From NCBI GenBank assembly GCA_964444885.1, contig CAYUIZ010000008.1, forward strand, positions 1 through 59,340: a stretch of 59,340 nt of DNA, given 5' to 3'. Below, in pieces: positions 17,567 through 26,759 of the stretch; position 1 is the first letter of the stretch, and the number at the start of each line of letters is the position of its first letter. The notes under the pieces are model-generated. The model did not search any database. It had not been told where the DNA came from and worked only from the letters and a program-made list of their open reading frames with translations. This DNA is from CAYRGQ01 sp964444885. GTDB lineage: Bacteria > Bacteroidota > Bacteroidia > Sphingobacteriales > Sphingobacteriaceae. The position numbers and the translations under genes were made by a program.

Positions 17567-17636
17567 CAATCCGTCATCCATCTGTGTAAACCGTCCATCC
17601 CGTTCGCCAAGGTCTTCATCGTTCACCATCGGCACA

Positions 17637-17667
17637 GGCATGCCGTATTCGAGAAATACGGCATGCC
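17637..17667. repeat. Perfect 13-bp inverted repeat (hairpin) upstream of the T9SS type B gene
   Basis: Arms GGCATGCCGTATT (17637-17649) and AATACGGCATGCC (17655-17667) pair perfectly around a 5-nt loop. There is no T-run on either side, so it is not a classical intrinsic terminator. It lies in the 215-bp spacer between the second and third genes of the module and could act as an mRNA processing or stability element. Confidence 0.75.
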
Positions 17668-17781
17668 TGACCGCTGGCTGCGGCTGCGTGCTGCAGCCGG
17701 ACTACCCTGTTGTTTTGAATGAACTATCCTCGTACAGCAGCTAGCCTAATAAATTAACAGTTCAGGATAGCTGCCCGCTAT

Positions 17782-18786
17782 TTAGTCGATTACCTCTTCG
17801 ATGGTAATGTGAGGCTTACCAGGTTGTGGCGTAACCGTCACGATGCTTGCGGTAGCTTGGTCGATCCCGCCAACCCAGCCGCGGTAAATCACGTAGGGGC
17901 GGTTACGACTCGTGGGGCTATCCGAGCCCAATCCTGTATTTCTATCCTTAATTTGGTACTCCACTTCCACGAAAAACTTATACGTACCGATTTCAGCGAT
18001 TTCAGGATTATACGATGCATTGGTTCCGACCTCAGTCGCGCCAGTAATATCGGCTTTGGATGCATCAATCGTGGGAAAATCCGTGTTTTCGCGTGTAAAC
18101 GGATCGGTCGCGTTCGTTGATTTCACAGCATACCAGCGGTAGTTGAACGCAAATTCATCAACCTCCGGTGTTCCTTCATACCCGTTGTACGCAATCCCAC
18201 TGACTGCTAACTGGACGTTGGTTTGATCGGCAACATCGGATTCACAATACTGCAAAAATTCGCCTGTATTGGCTGCCGTGACTGTTAATGGTGGCAAAAC
18301 AAAGACCACGAAAACCTCTACGTTATCTGGATCGCAAGCTAAATCTGGATCGGTTCCTTCCGGTATTATCCGAGCGCTGACTCGGTAATAGTGATAGCCT
18401 GGAGCCACTCCGGTTTGCGCTAATGTGGGGGAATCAGCCCCCACCGGACTATAAGCAGTACCGTCCGTGCCGTGTTCCCACGTATAATGCGTAAAAGCAA
18501 GACCGCGATCCTCTTCATGATCCTCAATGGCACTGGCCCGTAGCGTAAACGCATTTGCTACGTCCGGATTATGAAATAGAATGGAATTAATCAGTTCTTC
18601 ATCGAAACTCGCTATTGAAGGACTAAAAAGCGATCCTCTAGCTAACGAGCCAGCTGTCGCTGTGTTTTGGGGGCCTAAGGGATCAATCGGACCTGGAGGG
18701 GTCGGCGATTGTGCCAACAAGTTTGTCGTCAAGGTTAAAAACAGGCCTACCAAGCCCATTTTCAACAGGGTAGTTGTTGTTTTCAT
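17782..18786 (-). CDS. Secreted protein of unknown function, second gene of the T9SS module
   Basis: A 334-aa protein with a clear signal peptide (MKTTTTLLKMGLVGLFLTL ... NLLAQ) and a Pro-rich start to the mature chain (SPTPPGPIDPLGPQ). The body is beta-rich with Cys residues (DLACDPDNVEVFV, FLQYCESDVADQ) typical of Ig/SprB-like surface modules. It has no T9SS sorting domain of its own. The last residues, VTPQPGKPHITIEEVID, closely resemble the end of the upstream 568-aa protein. It is separated from that gene by about 50 bp and probably shares its transcript. The function is unknown; it may be a partner or substrate of the sorted protein encoded next. Confidence 0.8.
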   Translation of the reverse strand: MKTTTTLLKMGLVGLFLTLTTNLLAQSPTPPGPIDPLGPQNTATAGSLARGSLFSPSIASFDEELINSILFHNPDVANAFTLRASAIEDHEEDRGLAFTHYTWEHGTDGTAYSPVGADSPTLAQTGVAPGYHYYRVSARIIPEGTDPDLACDPDNVEVFVVFVLPPLTVTAANTGEFLQYCESDVADQTNVQLAVSGIAYNGYEGTPEVDEFAFNYRWYAVKSTNATDPFTRENTDFPTIDASKADITGATEVGTNASYNPEIAEIGTYKFFVEVEYQIKDRNTGLGSDSPTSRNRPYVIYRGWVGGIDQATASIVTVTPQPGKPHITIEEVID

Positions 18787-18835
18787 AGATTTTTGATGTT
18801 GATTTTTCGTGTTCTATTTAATTATATTGCTGTTT

Positions 18836-20542
18836 TCAGTTTTGCACGTCCGTGATGGTCAGGTGGGGACGCCCTGGTTGTGGAAGCACGGTGATGACGA
18901 TGGGATACCCGGCGCTTTCACATCCCGTTACGGTGTTCCTGACCGTCAACGTACCATCGTACTGGCCCATTCTTGCTGATGGAGGTATAGCTATCGAAAG
19001 CTGGCCGTCACCGGGCAACGTCGCATTTGGTACATTTTCGAATCCCAAGGGATTTCCGGCCCATTCAATACGGTATTCGTTTGCGCCATTCAGTACATTG
19101 GAGAAATTTAATTGTGCTGCTATGTCGCCCTCGCAAATGGTCGGGATTGCCAAAAGGGTGATTTCAGGCAAAGAAATGACCGTAGCGTCTACGCGCACCC
19201 GCGGTGACACGCATCCGGTCACCGGATCCACTGCTTCAATATAATAGGTCCCACCTACAGAGACGGACGAGGAAGGGAGCGGGGAACCGCCGGTCGCCAC
19301 CGTATAGTACAGATAATCGTAGTGGTCTGGCTGATAGTTTGCAATGCCTTCGGATAAGTCGACGCTTCCACAATCGATCAAAACCTCGTCTATGGCCATT
19401 GCTCTCGGCGATCGGCTAACTTCATATACACGCAGCGATGAAAGGGCCGTCACCGTATTGTCAAACCGTAGCTCTACCCGGTCAAAAACGTCCTGTATGT
19501 TATAGACAAGCTCGTATTTATTAGTTCCCGGAAGCAAGCGCAAGCTGAGCAGTGGATTAGTAGCTGCCAATGGTGGGCCAGCGGGCTGATGTCTTAAATA
19601 AGGCTGAATGGTGAAGGACGATAACAACCCCAGATCGAGCACGCTACCCGGACTCTCCAATATAACGCGCAGCTTCTGGTCTGACTGGGACGGTGCTTGG
19701 AAAATGGTGTTCAAATAAATTGTATTTAATGCGCCAACACCGACATTCATTTGCGCATACTCATCAAGATTACCGCTAATAGCATGATAAGGATTGACAA
19801 CGCCACCAAGGGTTGTCAAGAGATTGAGCGTAGCTGACCGTGTGCCAGACAGTACATCAATTGCCTGGTTTCGTGTCTCACAAGTTAATGGCTCATTGGA
19901 ACTTTCCATCACATAGGCATGAAAGAAATCAGCAGATGCGGATAGACCAAGCGCAGAAGTTAACCGAACCCGGACACCCTGATAGGGTACATTGGGAACT
20001 ATTGTTATCTCAGACTCCCCCGCACCACTCAACAAAGCGAGAAGATCGCCACCGGTTACTTGACTGCCAACATTGTCGCGATACCAGGTTTGGGTAAGGA
20101 AACCTTCGCTCCTCAAATTCGTAATTGGCTGAATTTGAATACCGGTGAGTACACCCAAAAGCTGACTGGGCAAGCTTAATTTTAGCGTAATAGGTGTGCC
20201 GGCCGGAAAAGTCGGAGAGCCATTCGCGTTCGTCGCATTTGGATTGGGATTGAAATCTACCACCTGTTCGGCGTAGGTCAGCCCCAGTGCACCTATTCGA
20301 AACTGCAGGGTGGAAGCTGTACGCGGATTGCCATTGATTACATTTCCGGCATTAGCAACGCTTCCTCCCAGCTCAAGTAAAGATGCTGAAAAATCGTGTT
20401 GCCTCGTTGCGTATCGTCTCACCTGGTCTTGCCCATACCCCTCCGCTACCGCGCCGATCAACAGCACAGCAAGCAAAAGCAGCATGCGGCTATAGGAGAT
20501 GATATAAGGTTGGTAACCGGCGTAAATATTACTCATAGGCAA
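18836..20542 (-). CDS. Secreted Ig/SprB-like surface protein, first gene of the T9SS module
   Basis: A 568-aa protein. A hydrophobic signal (MLLLLAVLLIGAVAEGYG) starts at residue 20; the true start could be 20542, 20536 or 20485. The first ~350 residues hold two similar beta-sandwich halves (each with a TLQFRIGALGLTYAEQVV- or YAQMNVGVGALNTIYLN-like strand). Ig-like SprB-type segments follow (YLYYTVATGGSPLPSSSVSV, GGTYYIEAVDPVTGCVSPRV) and then a Cys-bearing ITVRNTVTGCESAGYPI strand. It ends PQPGRPHLTITDVQN, nearly the tail of the next protein. There is no sorting domain of known T9SS type. It is likely exported and displayed together with its neighbours. Confidence 0.82.
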   Translation of the reverse strand: MPMSNIYAGYQPYIISYSRMLLLLAVLLIGAVAEGYGQDQVRRYATRQHDFSASLLELGGSVANAGNVINGNPRTASTLQFRIGALGLTYAEQVVDFNPNPNATNANGSPTFPAGTPITLKLSLPSQLLGVLTGIQIQPITNLRSEGFLTQTWYRDNVGSQVTGGDLLALLSGAGESEITIVPNVPYQGVRVRLTSALGLSASADFFHAYVMESSNEPLTCETRNQAIDVLSGTRSATLNLLTTLGGVVNPYHAISGNLDEYAQMNVGVGALNTIYLNTIFQAPSQSDQKLRVILESPGSVLDLGLLSSFTIQPYLRHQPAGPPLAATNPLLSLRLLPGTNKYELVYNIQDVFDRVELRFDNTVTALSSLRVYEVSRSPRAMAIDEVLIDCGSVDLSEGIANYQPDHYDYLYYTVATGGSPLPSSSVSVGGTYYIEAVDPVTGCVSPRVRVDATVISLPEITLLAIPTICEGDIAAQLNFSNVLNGANEYRIEWAGNPLGFENVPNATLPGDGQLSIAIPPSARMGQYDGTLTVRNTVTGCESAGYPIVITVLPQPGRPHLTITDVQN

Positions 20543-21154
20543 CTTAAGTCTAGGCTATCTGGCGGGCTGAACGAGTAGCGCGTACCGATCACATTGATAG
20601 ATGTTCCCGTTTGCTTTTTAATAGCTCGCGAGCATGAGAGATAACCGGCAGACACGGTTTTATAAATGCAGATGTTACCAGCAAACATAATTAACTTTTT
20701 TTTCAAAATGCTGGAAAACAAGACGTGGTAAATACCTGAAAACGCACTTTTTAAACCGCGAACAATGAGATATTTCGGGGTTAGTAATTAAAAAAAAGGA
20801 TAATTCTAGCTGACGAAGTAAATCCGCAGAGCAACACCTAGGCAGGCAAAGACGATATAATTGTAATGGTTTGCCCTGGTGGAAATTGCTTTTGAGGGGC
20901 GAGGCGGCGAGCCATAAAACCGATGGACGGATAGCTAGGAAATCCCAGCACGCCTCCTCGTCGATACGGATGCAGACTCCGTTCTCATTCCTACATCGCT
21001 TCATTATACGAACTATTGATTATCTTTGGTATCAAGCGCGCTTTTAGCACTATATTTCCCGCTATGAGCCTCAATTTGCGAACGCACGTTCCCCGATGAC
21101 ACCCAGCAGCACACGCCCAAACAGGACATCCGCTATCATCAGCCCAGCCGCGCT
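20543..21154. other. Divergent intergenic region with a possible promoter for the T9SS module
   Basis: About 610 bp with no convincing gene. On the minus strand TATGTTTG (20682-20689 as CAAACATA on the plus strand) matches the Bacteroidota -7 element TAnnTTTG and would give a leader of about 130 nt for the gene starting at 20542. A good -33 partner is not evident. Confidence 0.4.
20682..20689 (-). promoter_or_regulatory. Candidate -7 promoter element for the T9SS module
   Basis: The minus strand reads TATGTTTG, an exact fit to TAnnTTTG. A TTTG also occurs at 20704-20707 on the minus strand, but with only 14 nt spacing, shorter than usual. Confidence 0.35.
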
Positions 21155-22360
21155 ATGGATTTAGTATCAAACAAGCCGTTTTGGCTAATAAAAAATGGCC
21201 TGCTCAACGCTTACCCCGCTTTACGAGCGGCGGACTCGTGCGACGTCCTGATCGTGGGAGGCGGCATTACGGGGAGCCTGATTGCGCACCAATGCGTAGC
21301 CGACGGCTACGACACCATCCTCATCGATAAGCGGGAGATTGCCAACGGAAGCTCAGCGGCGACCACGTCCATGTTGCAATACGAAATCGACACCCCGCTC
21401 TACGCGCTCACCGAAAAAATCGGGGAAAAGGGCGCGCGCGCCAGCTACGAAGCCTGTGCGGCGGCCATCATTCGTTTGGGTGAAATTACCAAACGGATAA
21501 AGTCGAAGGCCGGCTTTGACCGCAAGGATTCCTTGTACTTCGCGTCCTACAAGAAGGACACGCCTTGGCTGCTCCAAGAATATGAGGCCCGGAAACAAGC
21601 CGGATTTGACGTCGACTGGATGGATTCGGACGACATCGACGCCGCGTATCGGATACAACACGCGCATGGCGGCATCCTGTCCCACCTGGGCGCCAGCGTT
21701 GACGCCTTTAAGCTAGTCCACGAACTGCTGTCCTACAACCAAAAGAAAGGCTTGCGCGTCTACGACCGCACCGAATTGAAGAAGGTCGACTACCGGTCCG
21801 GATATAACGAAGTAACGATGCAAACCGGCGCAACCGTGAAAGCGAAACGGATAATCTATTGCGTAGGCTACGAAAGTGCGTCCATGATTAAGGAAAAATT
21901 CGTCGATTTAATCAGTACCTACGCCATCGTTTCGGAAGTGGAGCCCGAACTCAACCATCCCTACACCGGGCTGTTGATTTGGAATACGGCAGCACCATAC
22001 AGCTACATGCGCACGACCGACGACGGCCGGATGCTGATTGGCGGGGAAGATGAGGAGTTTGTCGATTCCGAGCGGCGGGACGGGATGATTACCAGGAAAA
22101 AGGAACGGCTCGCCAAGGTTCTTGCCAAGCACCTGCCACACCTCCCCTTCCAGACCGACTTCGCCTGGGCAGGCACATTCGGGCAAACACAAGACGGGCT
22201 GCCCTATATCGGGAAGCATCCAGACTTCAAAAACAGCTACTTCGTACTCGGTTTCGGAGGGAATGGCATCACCTTTTCGGTCGTGGGCATGGACATGGCG
22301 AGCGCCTGGCTAGCGGGAAAACGCCACGCGCTGGACAAATGGTTTGGCTTCGGACGCTGA
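21155..22360 (+). CDS. FAD-dependent oxidoreductase, DAO/DadA family
   Basis: A 401-aa flavoenzyme. The N-terminus has the Rossmann ADP-binding motif (CDVLIVGGGITGSLIAHQCV, about residues 29-48) followed by the Glu/Asp strand (TILIDKREIANGSSAATT). The C-terminus has the second FAD contact (GQTQDGLPYIGKHPDFKN ... FGGNGITFSVVG). This is the glycine/D-amino-acid oxidase fold, including gamma-glutamylputrescine-oxidase-like members, but the substrate cannot be read from the sequence. There is no Rieske C-terminal domain. It ends 4 bp before the convergent DUF1456 gene with no visible terminator in between. Confidence 0.9.
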   Translation: MDLVSNKPFWLIKNGLLNAYPALRAADSCDVLIVGGGITGSLIAHQCVADGYDTILIDKREIANGSSAATTSMLQYEIDTPLYALTEKIGEKGARASYEACAAAIIRLGEITKRIKSKAGFDRKDSLYFASYKKDTPWLLQEYEARKQAGFDVDWMDSDDIDAAYRIQHAHGGILSHLGASVDAFKLVHELLSYNQKKGLRVYDRTELKKVDYRSGYNEVTMQTGATVKAKRIIYCVGYESASMIKEKFVDLISTYAIVSEVEPELNHPYTGLLIWNTAAPYSYMRTTDDGRMLIGGEDEEFVDSERRDGMITRKKERLAKVLAKHLPHLPFQTDFAWAGTFGQTQDGLPYIGKHPDFKNSYFVLGFGGNGITFSVVGMDMASAWLAGKRHALDKWFGFGR

Positions 22361-22363
22361 GCA

Positions 22364-22630
22364 CTACCGGTCTTTGCCTGTTGCCCCGCCACGCGCTTGC
22401 GGCTGCCGTGCCGGCCGGGGGCCACGCTTGTGAATGATCAGCCCGTTGAGGAAATTACGCAACAGCTGGTCGCCACAGGGCTTGAAATTCGGGTGGTCTT
22501 CGTTGCGGAAGATTGCGCCCAATTCGGTTTTTGTAACCCTAAAATCCACCAAGGCGAGTACCTTGATAATATCGTCGTCGGTGAATTTTAAAGCGACCCG
22601 AAGCTTTTTCATGATGTCGTTGTTGCTCAT
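22364..22630 (-). CDS. DUF1456 (YehS-like) family protein
   Basis: An 88-aa protein whose residues 1-68 match one DUF1456 unit: NNDIMKKLRVALKFTDDDII, a DFRVTKTELGAIFR core, EDHPNFKPCGDQLLRNFLNGLI. E. coli YehS has two such units in about 156 aa, whereas this protein has one plus a short Arg/Pro/Gly-rich tail (GPRPARQPQARGG), a pattern common in Bacteroidota. The biochemical role is not established. It is convergent with the upstream oxidoreductase and divergent from catalase. Confidence 0.92.
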   Translation of the reverse strand: MSNNDIMKKLRVALKFTDDDIIKVLALVDFRVTKTELGAIFRNEDHPNFKPCGDQLLRNFLNGLIIHKRGPRPARQPQARGGATGKDR

Positions 22631-22851
22631 GCTACACGTTCGTTATCTGAATAACCAAGCCCCAAAGATAGGCAAAACTGTGGAATCACGCCCGTACTTG
22701 GCACGTGGGTTTCCGCCAAAAAAACCGGCCCCGTAAAAACAAGAAAGCTAGCCCTCCCCTCATAACCCTGAACCTATATCTCTCATCCATATGTATAGAT
22801 TTTATTGATGAGACATCAACAAAAACGATTATCTTTCTAAGCGCGAATACC

Positions 22852-22868
22852 TTACCTTTACAAGGTAA
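22852..22868 (+). promoter_or_regulatory. Inverted repeat overlapping a candidate catalase promoter
   Basis: TTACCTT (22852-22858) and AAGGTAA (22862-22868) form a perfect 7-bp inverted repeat with a 3-nt spacer, 40 bp before the catalase ATG. It overlaps TACCTTTA (22854-22861 area), one base off the TAnnTTTG -7 element. It could be an operator at the start site. OxyR or PerR control would be expected for such a gene, but the sequence does not show which. Confidence 0.4.
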
Positions 22869-22907
22869 TTTAAAATAACCCTATAGTATATTAAACACCC
22901 TACGGAA

Positions 22908-24422
22908 ATGGACGAGAAAAAATCAAAACTAACTAGGCAAACAGGTGCACCCGTTCCGGACAATCAAAACGTGCAAACGGCCGGCCCAAGGGGTCCAATG
23001 CTGATGCAGGATTTTTGGTTCTTGGAAAAAATGGCCAACTTCGATCGAGAAGTCATTCCCGAGCGGCGGATGCATGCCAAAGGCTCCGGCGCTTTTGGAA
23101 CATTCACCGTGACGCATGATATCACGCAATACACCAAAGCACACATCTTTAGCGAAATCGGAAAGAAAACGGAAATGTTTGCCCGTTTCTCGACCGTAGC
23201 TGGCGAACGTGGCGCTGCGGATGCGGAACGCGACATCCGGGGCTTCGCGCTGAAGTTTTACACCGACGAGGGCATTTGGGATTTAGTCGGCAACAACACG
23301 CCTGTCTTCTTCTTCCGCGACCCGATGAAGTTCCCCGACTTGAACCACGCCGTAAAGCGCGACCCACGCACGAACCTGCGCAGCGCGAATAACAACTGGG
23401 ATTTCTGGACACTCCTGCCCGAGGCGCTTCACCAGGTGACCATCGTCATGAGCGACCGCGGCATTCCCCGCGGCTACCGCCACATGCACGGTTTCGGAAG
23501 CCACACCTACAGCTTTATCAATAAGGATAACATCAGGCATTGGGTGAAATTCCATTTCCACACACAGCAAGGGATCGAAAACCTGTCTGACCAAGACGCC
23601 GCCACACTGATCGGTACCGACCGGGAATCATCACAACGCGACTTGTTTGACGCCATCGAGCAGGGAGATTTCCCTAAATGGAAGCTCTTCGTGCAGATCA
23701 TGACCGAGGACGACGCGAAAAATTACCGGTTCCATCCCTTTGACCTGACCAAAATCTGGTCGAAAAAGGACTTCCCGCTGATTCCCGTCGGCGAGTTCGA
23801 GCTGAACCGCAACCCCGAAAACTATTTCGCTGATGTGGAGCAAGCTGCCTTTAACCCGACAAACATCGTTCCCGGCATCGGCTTCTCGCCCGACAAAATG
23901 CTGCAGGGGCGGCTGTTTTCCTACGGCGACGCCCAGCGCTACCGCCTCGGGGTAAACCATTTCCAGATACCCGTCAATAAGCCACGCTGCCCCTACCACG
24001 CCTTCCACCGCGACGGTGCCATGCGCGTAGATGGCAACTATGGCGGTACGCTGCACTACGAGCCAAATAGCTACGGCGAATGGCAGGAACAACCCGACAC
24101 GCAAGAGCCCGCACTGGAGCTCGAAGGCGTTGCCTACGCACACAACTTCCGCGATGACGACGAGGATTACTACACGCAGCCCGGCGATCTTTTCCGTATC
24201 ATCAAAGCGGACGGAAAAGCCGATGCACTCTTCCAAAACACGGCAGCCAACATAGGCGGCGCGGAAAAGTTCATCCAGATACGCCACATCCGCAACTGCT
24301 ACAAAGCTGACCCCGAATACGGCGAAGGCGTAGCAACAGCCCTGGGTCTGACCATGGACGAAGTCAATAGCTTCGACATGACACCCCACGACAAGTGGGC
24401 ACCGCGGCCGACCAGCCGCTAG
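22908..24422 (+). CDS. katA: Monofunctional haem catalase (small-subunit clade 3)
   Basis: A 504-aa catalase that breaks down H2O2 in the cytoplasm. Key parts are present: the distal His in ERRMHAKGSGAFG (His56), the distal Asn in DLVGNNTPVFF (Asn129), FARFSTVAGERG of the active-site region, and the haem-ligand Tyr in GRLFSYGDAQRYRLG (about Tyr339). Length and the lack of a C-terminal flavodoxin-like domain put it in the small-subunit clade that binds NADPH. It is monocistronic: a 17-nt inverted repeat precedes it and a terminator follows within 20 bp. The leader (22631-22907) holds no gene. Confidence 0.97.
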   Translation: MDEKKSKLTRQTGAPVPDNQNVQTAGPRGPMLMQDFWFLEKMANFDREVIPERRMHAKGSGAFGTFTVTHDITQYTKAHIFSEIGKKTEMFARFSTVAGERGAADAERDIRGFALKFYTDEGIWDLVGNNTPVFFFRDPMKFPDLNHAVKRDPRTNLRSANNNWDFWTLLPEALHQVTIVMSDRGIPRGYRHMHGFGSHTYSFINKDNIRHWVKFHFHTQQGIENLSDQDAATLIGTDRESSQRDLFDAIEQGDFPKWKLFVQIMTEDDAKNYRFHPFDLTKIWSKKDFPLIPVGEFELNRNPENYFADVEQAAFNPTNIVPGIGFSPDKMLQGRLFSYGDAQRYRLGVNHFQIPVNKPRCPYHAFHRDGAMRVDGNYGGTLHYEPNSYGEWQEQPDTQEPALELEGVAYAHNFRDDDEDYYTQPGDLFRIIKADGKADALFQNTAANIGGAEKFIQIRHIRNCYKADPEYGEGVATALGLTMDEVNSFDMTPHDKWAPRPTSR

Positions 24423-24441
24423 GCGACGCTAGACTAGAAAG

Positions 24442-24488
24442 AAGAGGCTGCATCAATACATTCCAATCTGTTGATACAGCCTCTTTTC
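24442..24488 (+). terminator. Intrinsic terminator after catalase
   Basis: AAGAGGCTGCATCAA (24442-24456) pairs with TTGATACAGCCTCTT (24471-24485), with one mismatch, followed by TTTTC. It begins 20 bp after the katA stop. Confidence 0.85.
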
Positions 24489-24764
24489 ATTGTTGCCACC
24501 ACACCGATTCGTGGAAATTAAAACGATCGACGATCGCTGCCCGGCCATACGACGCCGTGTCACAAACAGGGTCGAAAACCAGCGACACGCGACCAAGAAA
24601 CCCCTATTCAGGTCTATTTGACGGATAAAACCGGCATGTTTTCAACCTCATTCCGATAAAAAGGCAAAAAAACCAATTTTTTTCACATAACTGCCTATAT
24701 ATTAAATCTATTTATCTACCTTTGCAGTCCTGATTAGAAATCGGGAAAAGGAGATATTTAATTA
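24489..24764. other. Leader region upstream of rpsA
   Basis: About 276 bp without a gene. The last 100 bp are AT-rich and hold a Bacteroidota-type -7 element at 24717-24724. A GGGAAAAGGAGA stretch just before the rpsA ATG is the ribosome-binding site. Confidence 0.5.
24717..24724 (+). promoter_or_regulatory. Bacteroidota -7 promoter element for rpsA
   Basis: TACCTTTG exactly matches TAnnTTTG and lies 41 bp upstream of the rpsA start. The usual TTG-type -33 partner is weak, so this may be supported by the AT-rich upstream tract. Confidence 0.65.
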
Positions 24765-26705
24765 ATGGCAAAAAAACAAGAAGCAGAAAAGGAGCTAGCA
24801 GCCAAAACGGCTGAACTTCAAGACACTGAGAACACCTTGGTGAGAGAAAAAGAAAGCATCGAATCAGAAGCTGATTCAGCGCTTATTGACGAAATCAAAT
24901 CCAACACCTGGATCACGCCCGACGCGGACTTTGACTGGGACAAGGATGACAAAGGTTTCGGCAACTACAGCGACGAGGAGCGCGTCAAGCTCGAAGAGCA
25001 ATACGCAGGCACGCTCAACTCCATCAACCGTGGGGAAATCGTCGAGGGTATAGTCGTATCCATCAACAACAAAGACGTGGTGCTTAACATCGGATTCAAA
25101 TCCGACGGTTTGGTATCCGCATCTGAATTCCGCGACATGCCCGAACTCGCCGTTGGCGACACGGTTGACGTCTTCGTTGAAGCGCAGGAAGATGCCAACG
25201 GTCAGTTGGTTCTATCGCGCAAACGTGCCAAAACCCAAAAATCATGGGAGGCTATCAACGAAGCGCTTGAAAACGACACGATCATCGACGGCTACGTTAA
25301 GAGCCGCACCAAAGGTGGTCTTATCGTTGACATCAAAGGTGTCGAAGCGTTCCTTCCTGGTTCACAAATCGATATCAAACCCATCCGTGACTACGACATC
25401 TATGTCGGCAAGACGATGGAGTTTAAAGTGGTTAAGATTAACCACGAATTCAAGAACGTTGTTGTATCGCACAAAGTGCTGATCGAGGACGACTTGGAAA
25501 ACCAAAAAACAGAAATTGTATCCAAACTGGAAAAAGGCCAGGTATTGGAAGGCACGGTCAAAAACATTACCGATTTCGGTGTATTCATCGACTTGGGTGG
25601 CGTAGACGGCTTGTTGCACATCACCGATATCTCTTGGGGACGGATCGACCACCCACGGGAAGTCCTTTCGCTGGACGAGACTGTCAACGTGGTGGTGCTG
25701 GACTTCGACGACGAGAAAAAACGCATCGCGCTCGGCTTGAAGCAGCTTACTGAGCATCCTTGGGAGTCGTTAAACCCTGAATTGGTCGTTGGTTCGCGCG
25801 TGAAAGGCAAAGTGGTTACCGTTGCTGACTACGGCGCATTCTTGGAAATCACGCCAGGCGTAGAAGGCCTGATCCACGTATCCGAAATGTCATGGTCGCA
25901 AAACCTGCGTAGCCCTCAGGAATTCCTGAAAGTAGGCGACGAAGTGGAAGCAGAAATCCTGACGATGGATCGCGACGACCGCAAAATGAGCCTAGGCATC
26001 AAGCAATTGACGCCTGACCCATGGAAAGACATCGCCCTGCGTTACCCGATCGGTGCCAAGCAGAAGGCCGTTGTTAAAAACATGACCAACTTCGGCGTGT
26101 TCGTCGAATTGGAAGAAGGCATTGACGGTTTGGTTCACATCTCCGACTTGTCTTGGTCCAAGAAAATCAACCACCCTGCTGAGTTCACGAAAGTGGGCGA
26201 AGAGATGGAAGTGGTTGTATTGGAACTGGATGAAGACAACCGCAAGCTGAGCTTAGGCCACAAGCAACTGGAAGAAAACCCATGGGATACCTTCGAGACC
26301 ATCTTTACCTTGGATTCTATCCACGAGGGAACGGTCATCAAAGTAGGAGAAAAAGGCAATATCGTTGCCCTGCCCTACGGTGTTGAAGGTTTCTCGCCAG
26401 CCAAGCACAGTGTGAAGGAAGACGGCACTTCGCTGAAAGCAGAAGAGACGATCGACTTCAAAATCATTGAATTCAACAAAGAAAACAAACGTTTGGTGAT
26501 CTCGCACTCCCGCATTTGGGAAGACGAGCGGGCCGAAGCGCGTGTAGAAGAATTCAACAACCGCAAGAAAGAAGCTCGCGCAGCTTCCTCAGCGGTGAAG
26601 AAAGTGAAAGATTCGGTCGAGAAGTCTACGTTAGGCGACTTGGACGTTCTTGCACAATTGAAGCAACAACTGGAAGGCGAAGAGAACAAAGGTTCTAAAA
26701 AATAA
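24765..26705 (+). CDS. rpsA: 30S ribosomal protein S1
   Basis: A 646-aa S1 with six OB-fold S1 repeats: about residues 84-150, 167-235, 253-325, 338-413, 425-498 and 512-584. The central repeats are the most canonical (EGTVKNITDFGVFIDLGG ... DGLLHITDISWG; VVKNMTNFGVFVELEEG). A charged N-terminal extension (about 70 aa, Lys/Glu-rich with a WITPDADFDWDKDDKGFG segment, typical of Bacteroidota) and a Lys/Glu-rich tail flank them. S1 binds mRNA leaders and helps initiation; Bacteroidota ribosomes mask the anti-SD, which makes S1 important here. It is preceded by a TACCTTTG element and followed by a strong terminator, so it is transcribed alone. Confidence 0.97.
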   Translation: MAKKQEAEKELAAKTAELQDTENTLVREKESIESEADSALIDEIKSNTWITPDADFDWDKDDKGFGNYSDEERVKLEEQYAGTLNSINRGEIVEGIVVSINNKDVVLNIGFKSDGLVSASEFRDMPELAVGDTVDVFVEAQEDANGQLVLSRKRAKTQKSWEAINEALENDTIIDGYVKSRTKGGLIVDIKGVEAFLPGSQIDIKPIRDYDIYVGKTMEFKVVKINHEFKNVVVSHKVLIEDDLENQKTEIVSKLEKGQVLEGTVKNITDFGVFIDLGGVDGLLHITDISWGRIDHPREVLSLDETVNVVVLDFDDEKKRIALGLKQLTEHPWESLNPELVVGSRVKGKVVTVADYGAFLEITPGVEGLIHVSEMSWSQNLRSPQEFLKVGDEVEAEILTMDRDDRKMSLGIKQLTPDPWKDIALRYPIGAKQKAVVKNMTNFGVFVELEEGIDGLVHISDLSWSKKINHPAEFTKVGEEMEVVVLELDEDNRKLSLGHKQLEENPWDTFETIFTLDSIHEGTVIKVGEKGNIVALPYGVEGFSPAKHSVKEDGTSLKAEETIDFKIIEFNKENKRLVISHSRIWEDERAEARVEEFNNRKKEARAASSAVKKVKDSVEKSTLGDLDVLAQLKQQLEGEENKGSKK

Positions 26706-26727
26706 GCTGCCCAGCACGAGCATAGCA

Positions 26728-26759
26728 AGCCATCCGTCAGCCGACGGATGGCTTTTTTT
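26728..26759 (+). terminator. Strong intrinsic terminator after rpsA
   Basis: AGCCATCCGTC (26728-26738) and GACGGATGGCT (26743-26753) form a perfect 11-bp stem with a 4-nt loop, followed by seven T. Confidence 0.95.

Noticed and set aside
20675..21004. 109-aa minus-strand frame in the divergent spacer
   Set aside because: It has no ribosome site, Cys-rich irregular composition and no known fold; the region better fits a promoter.
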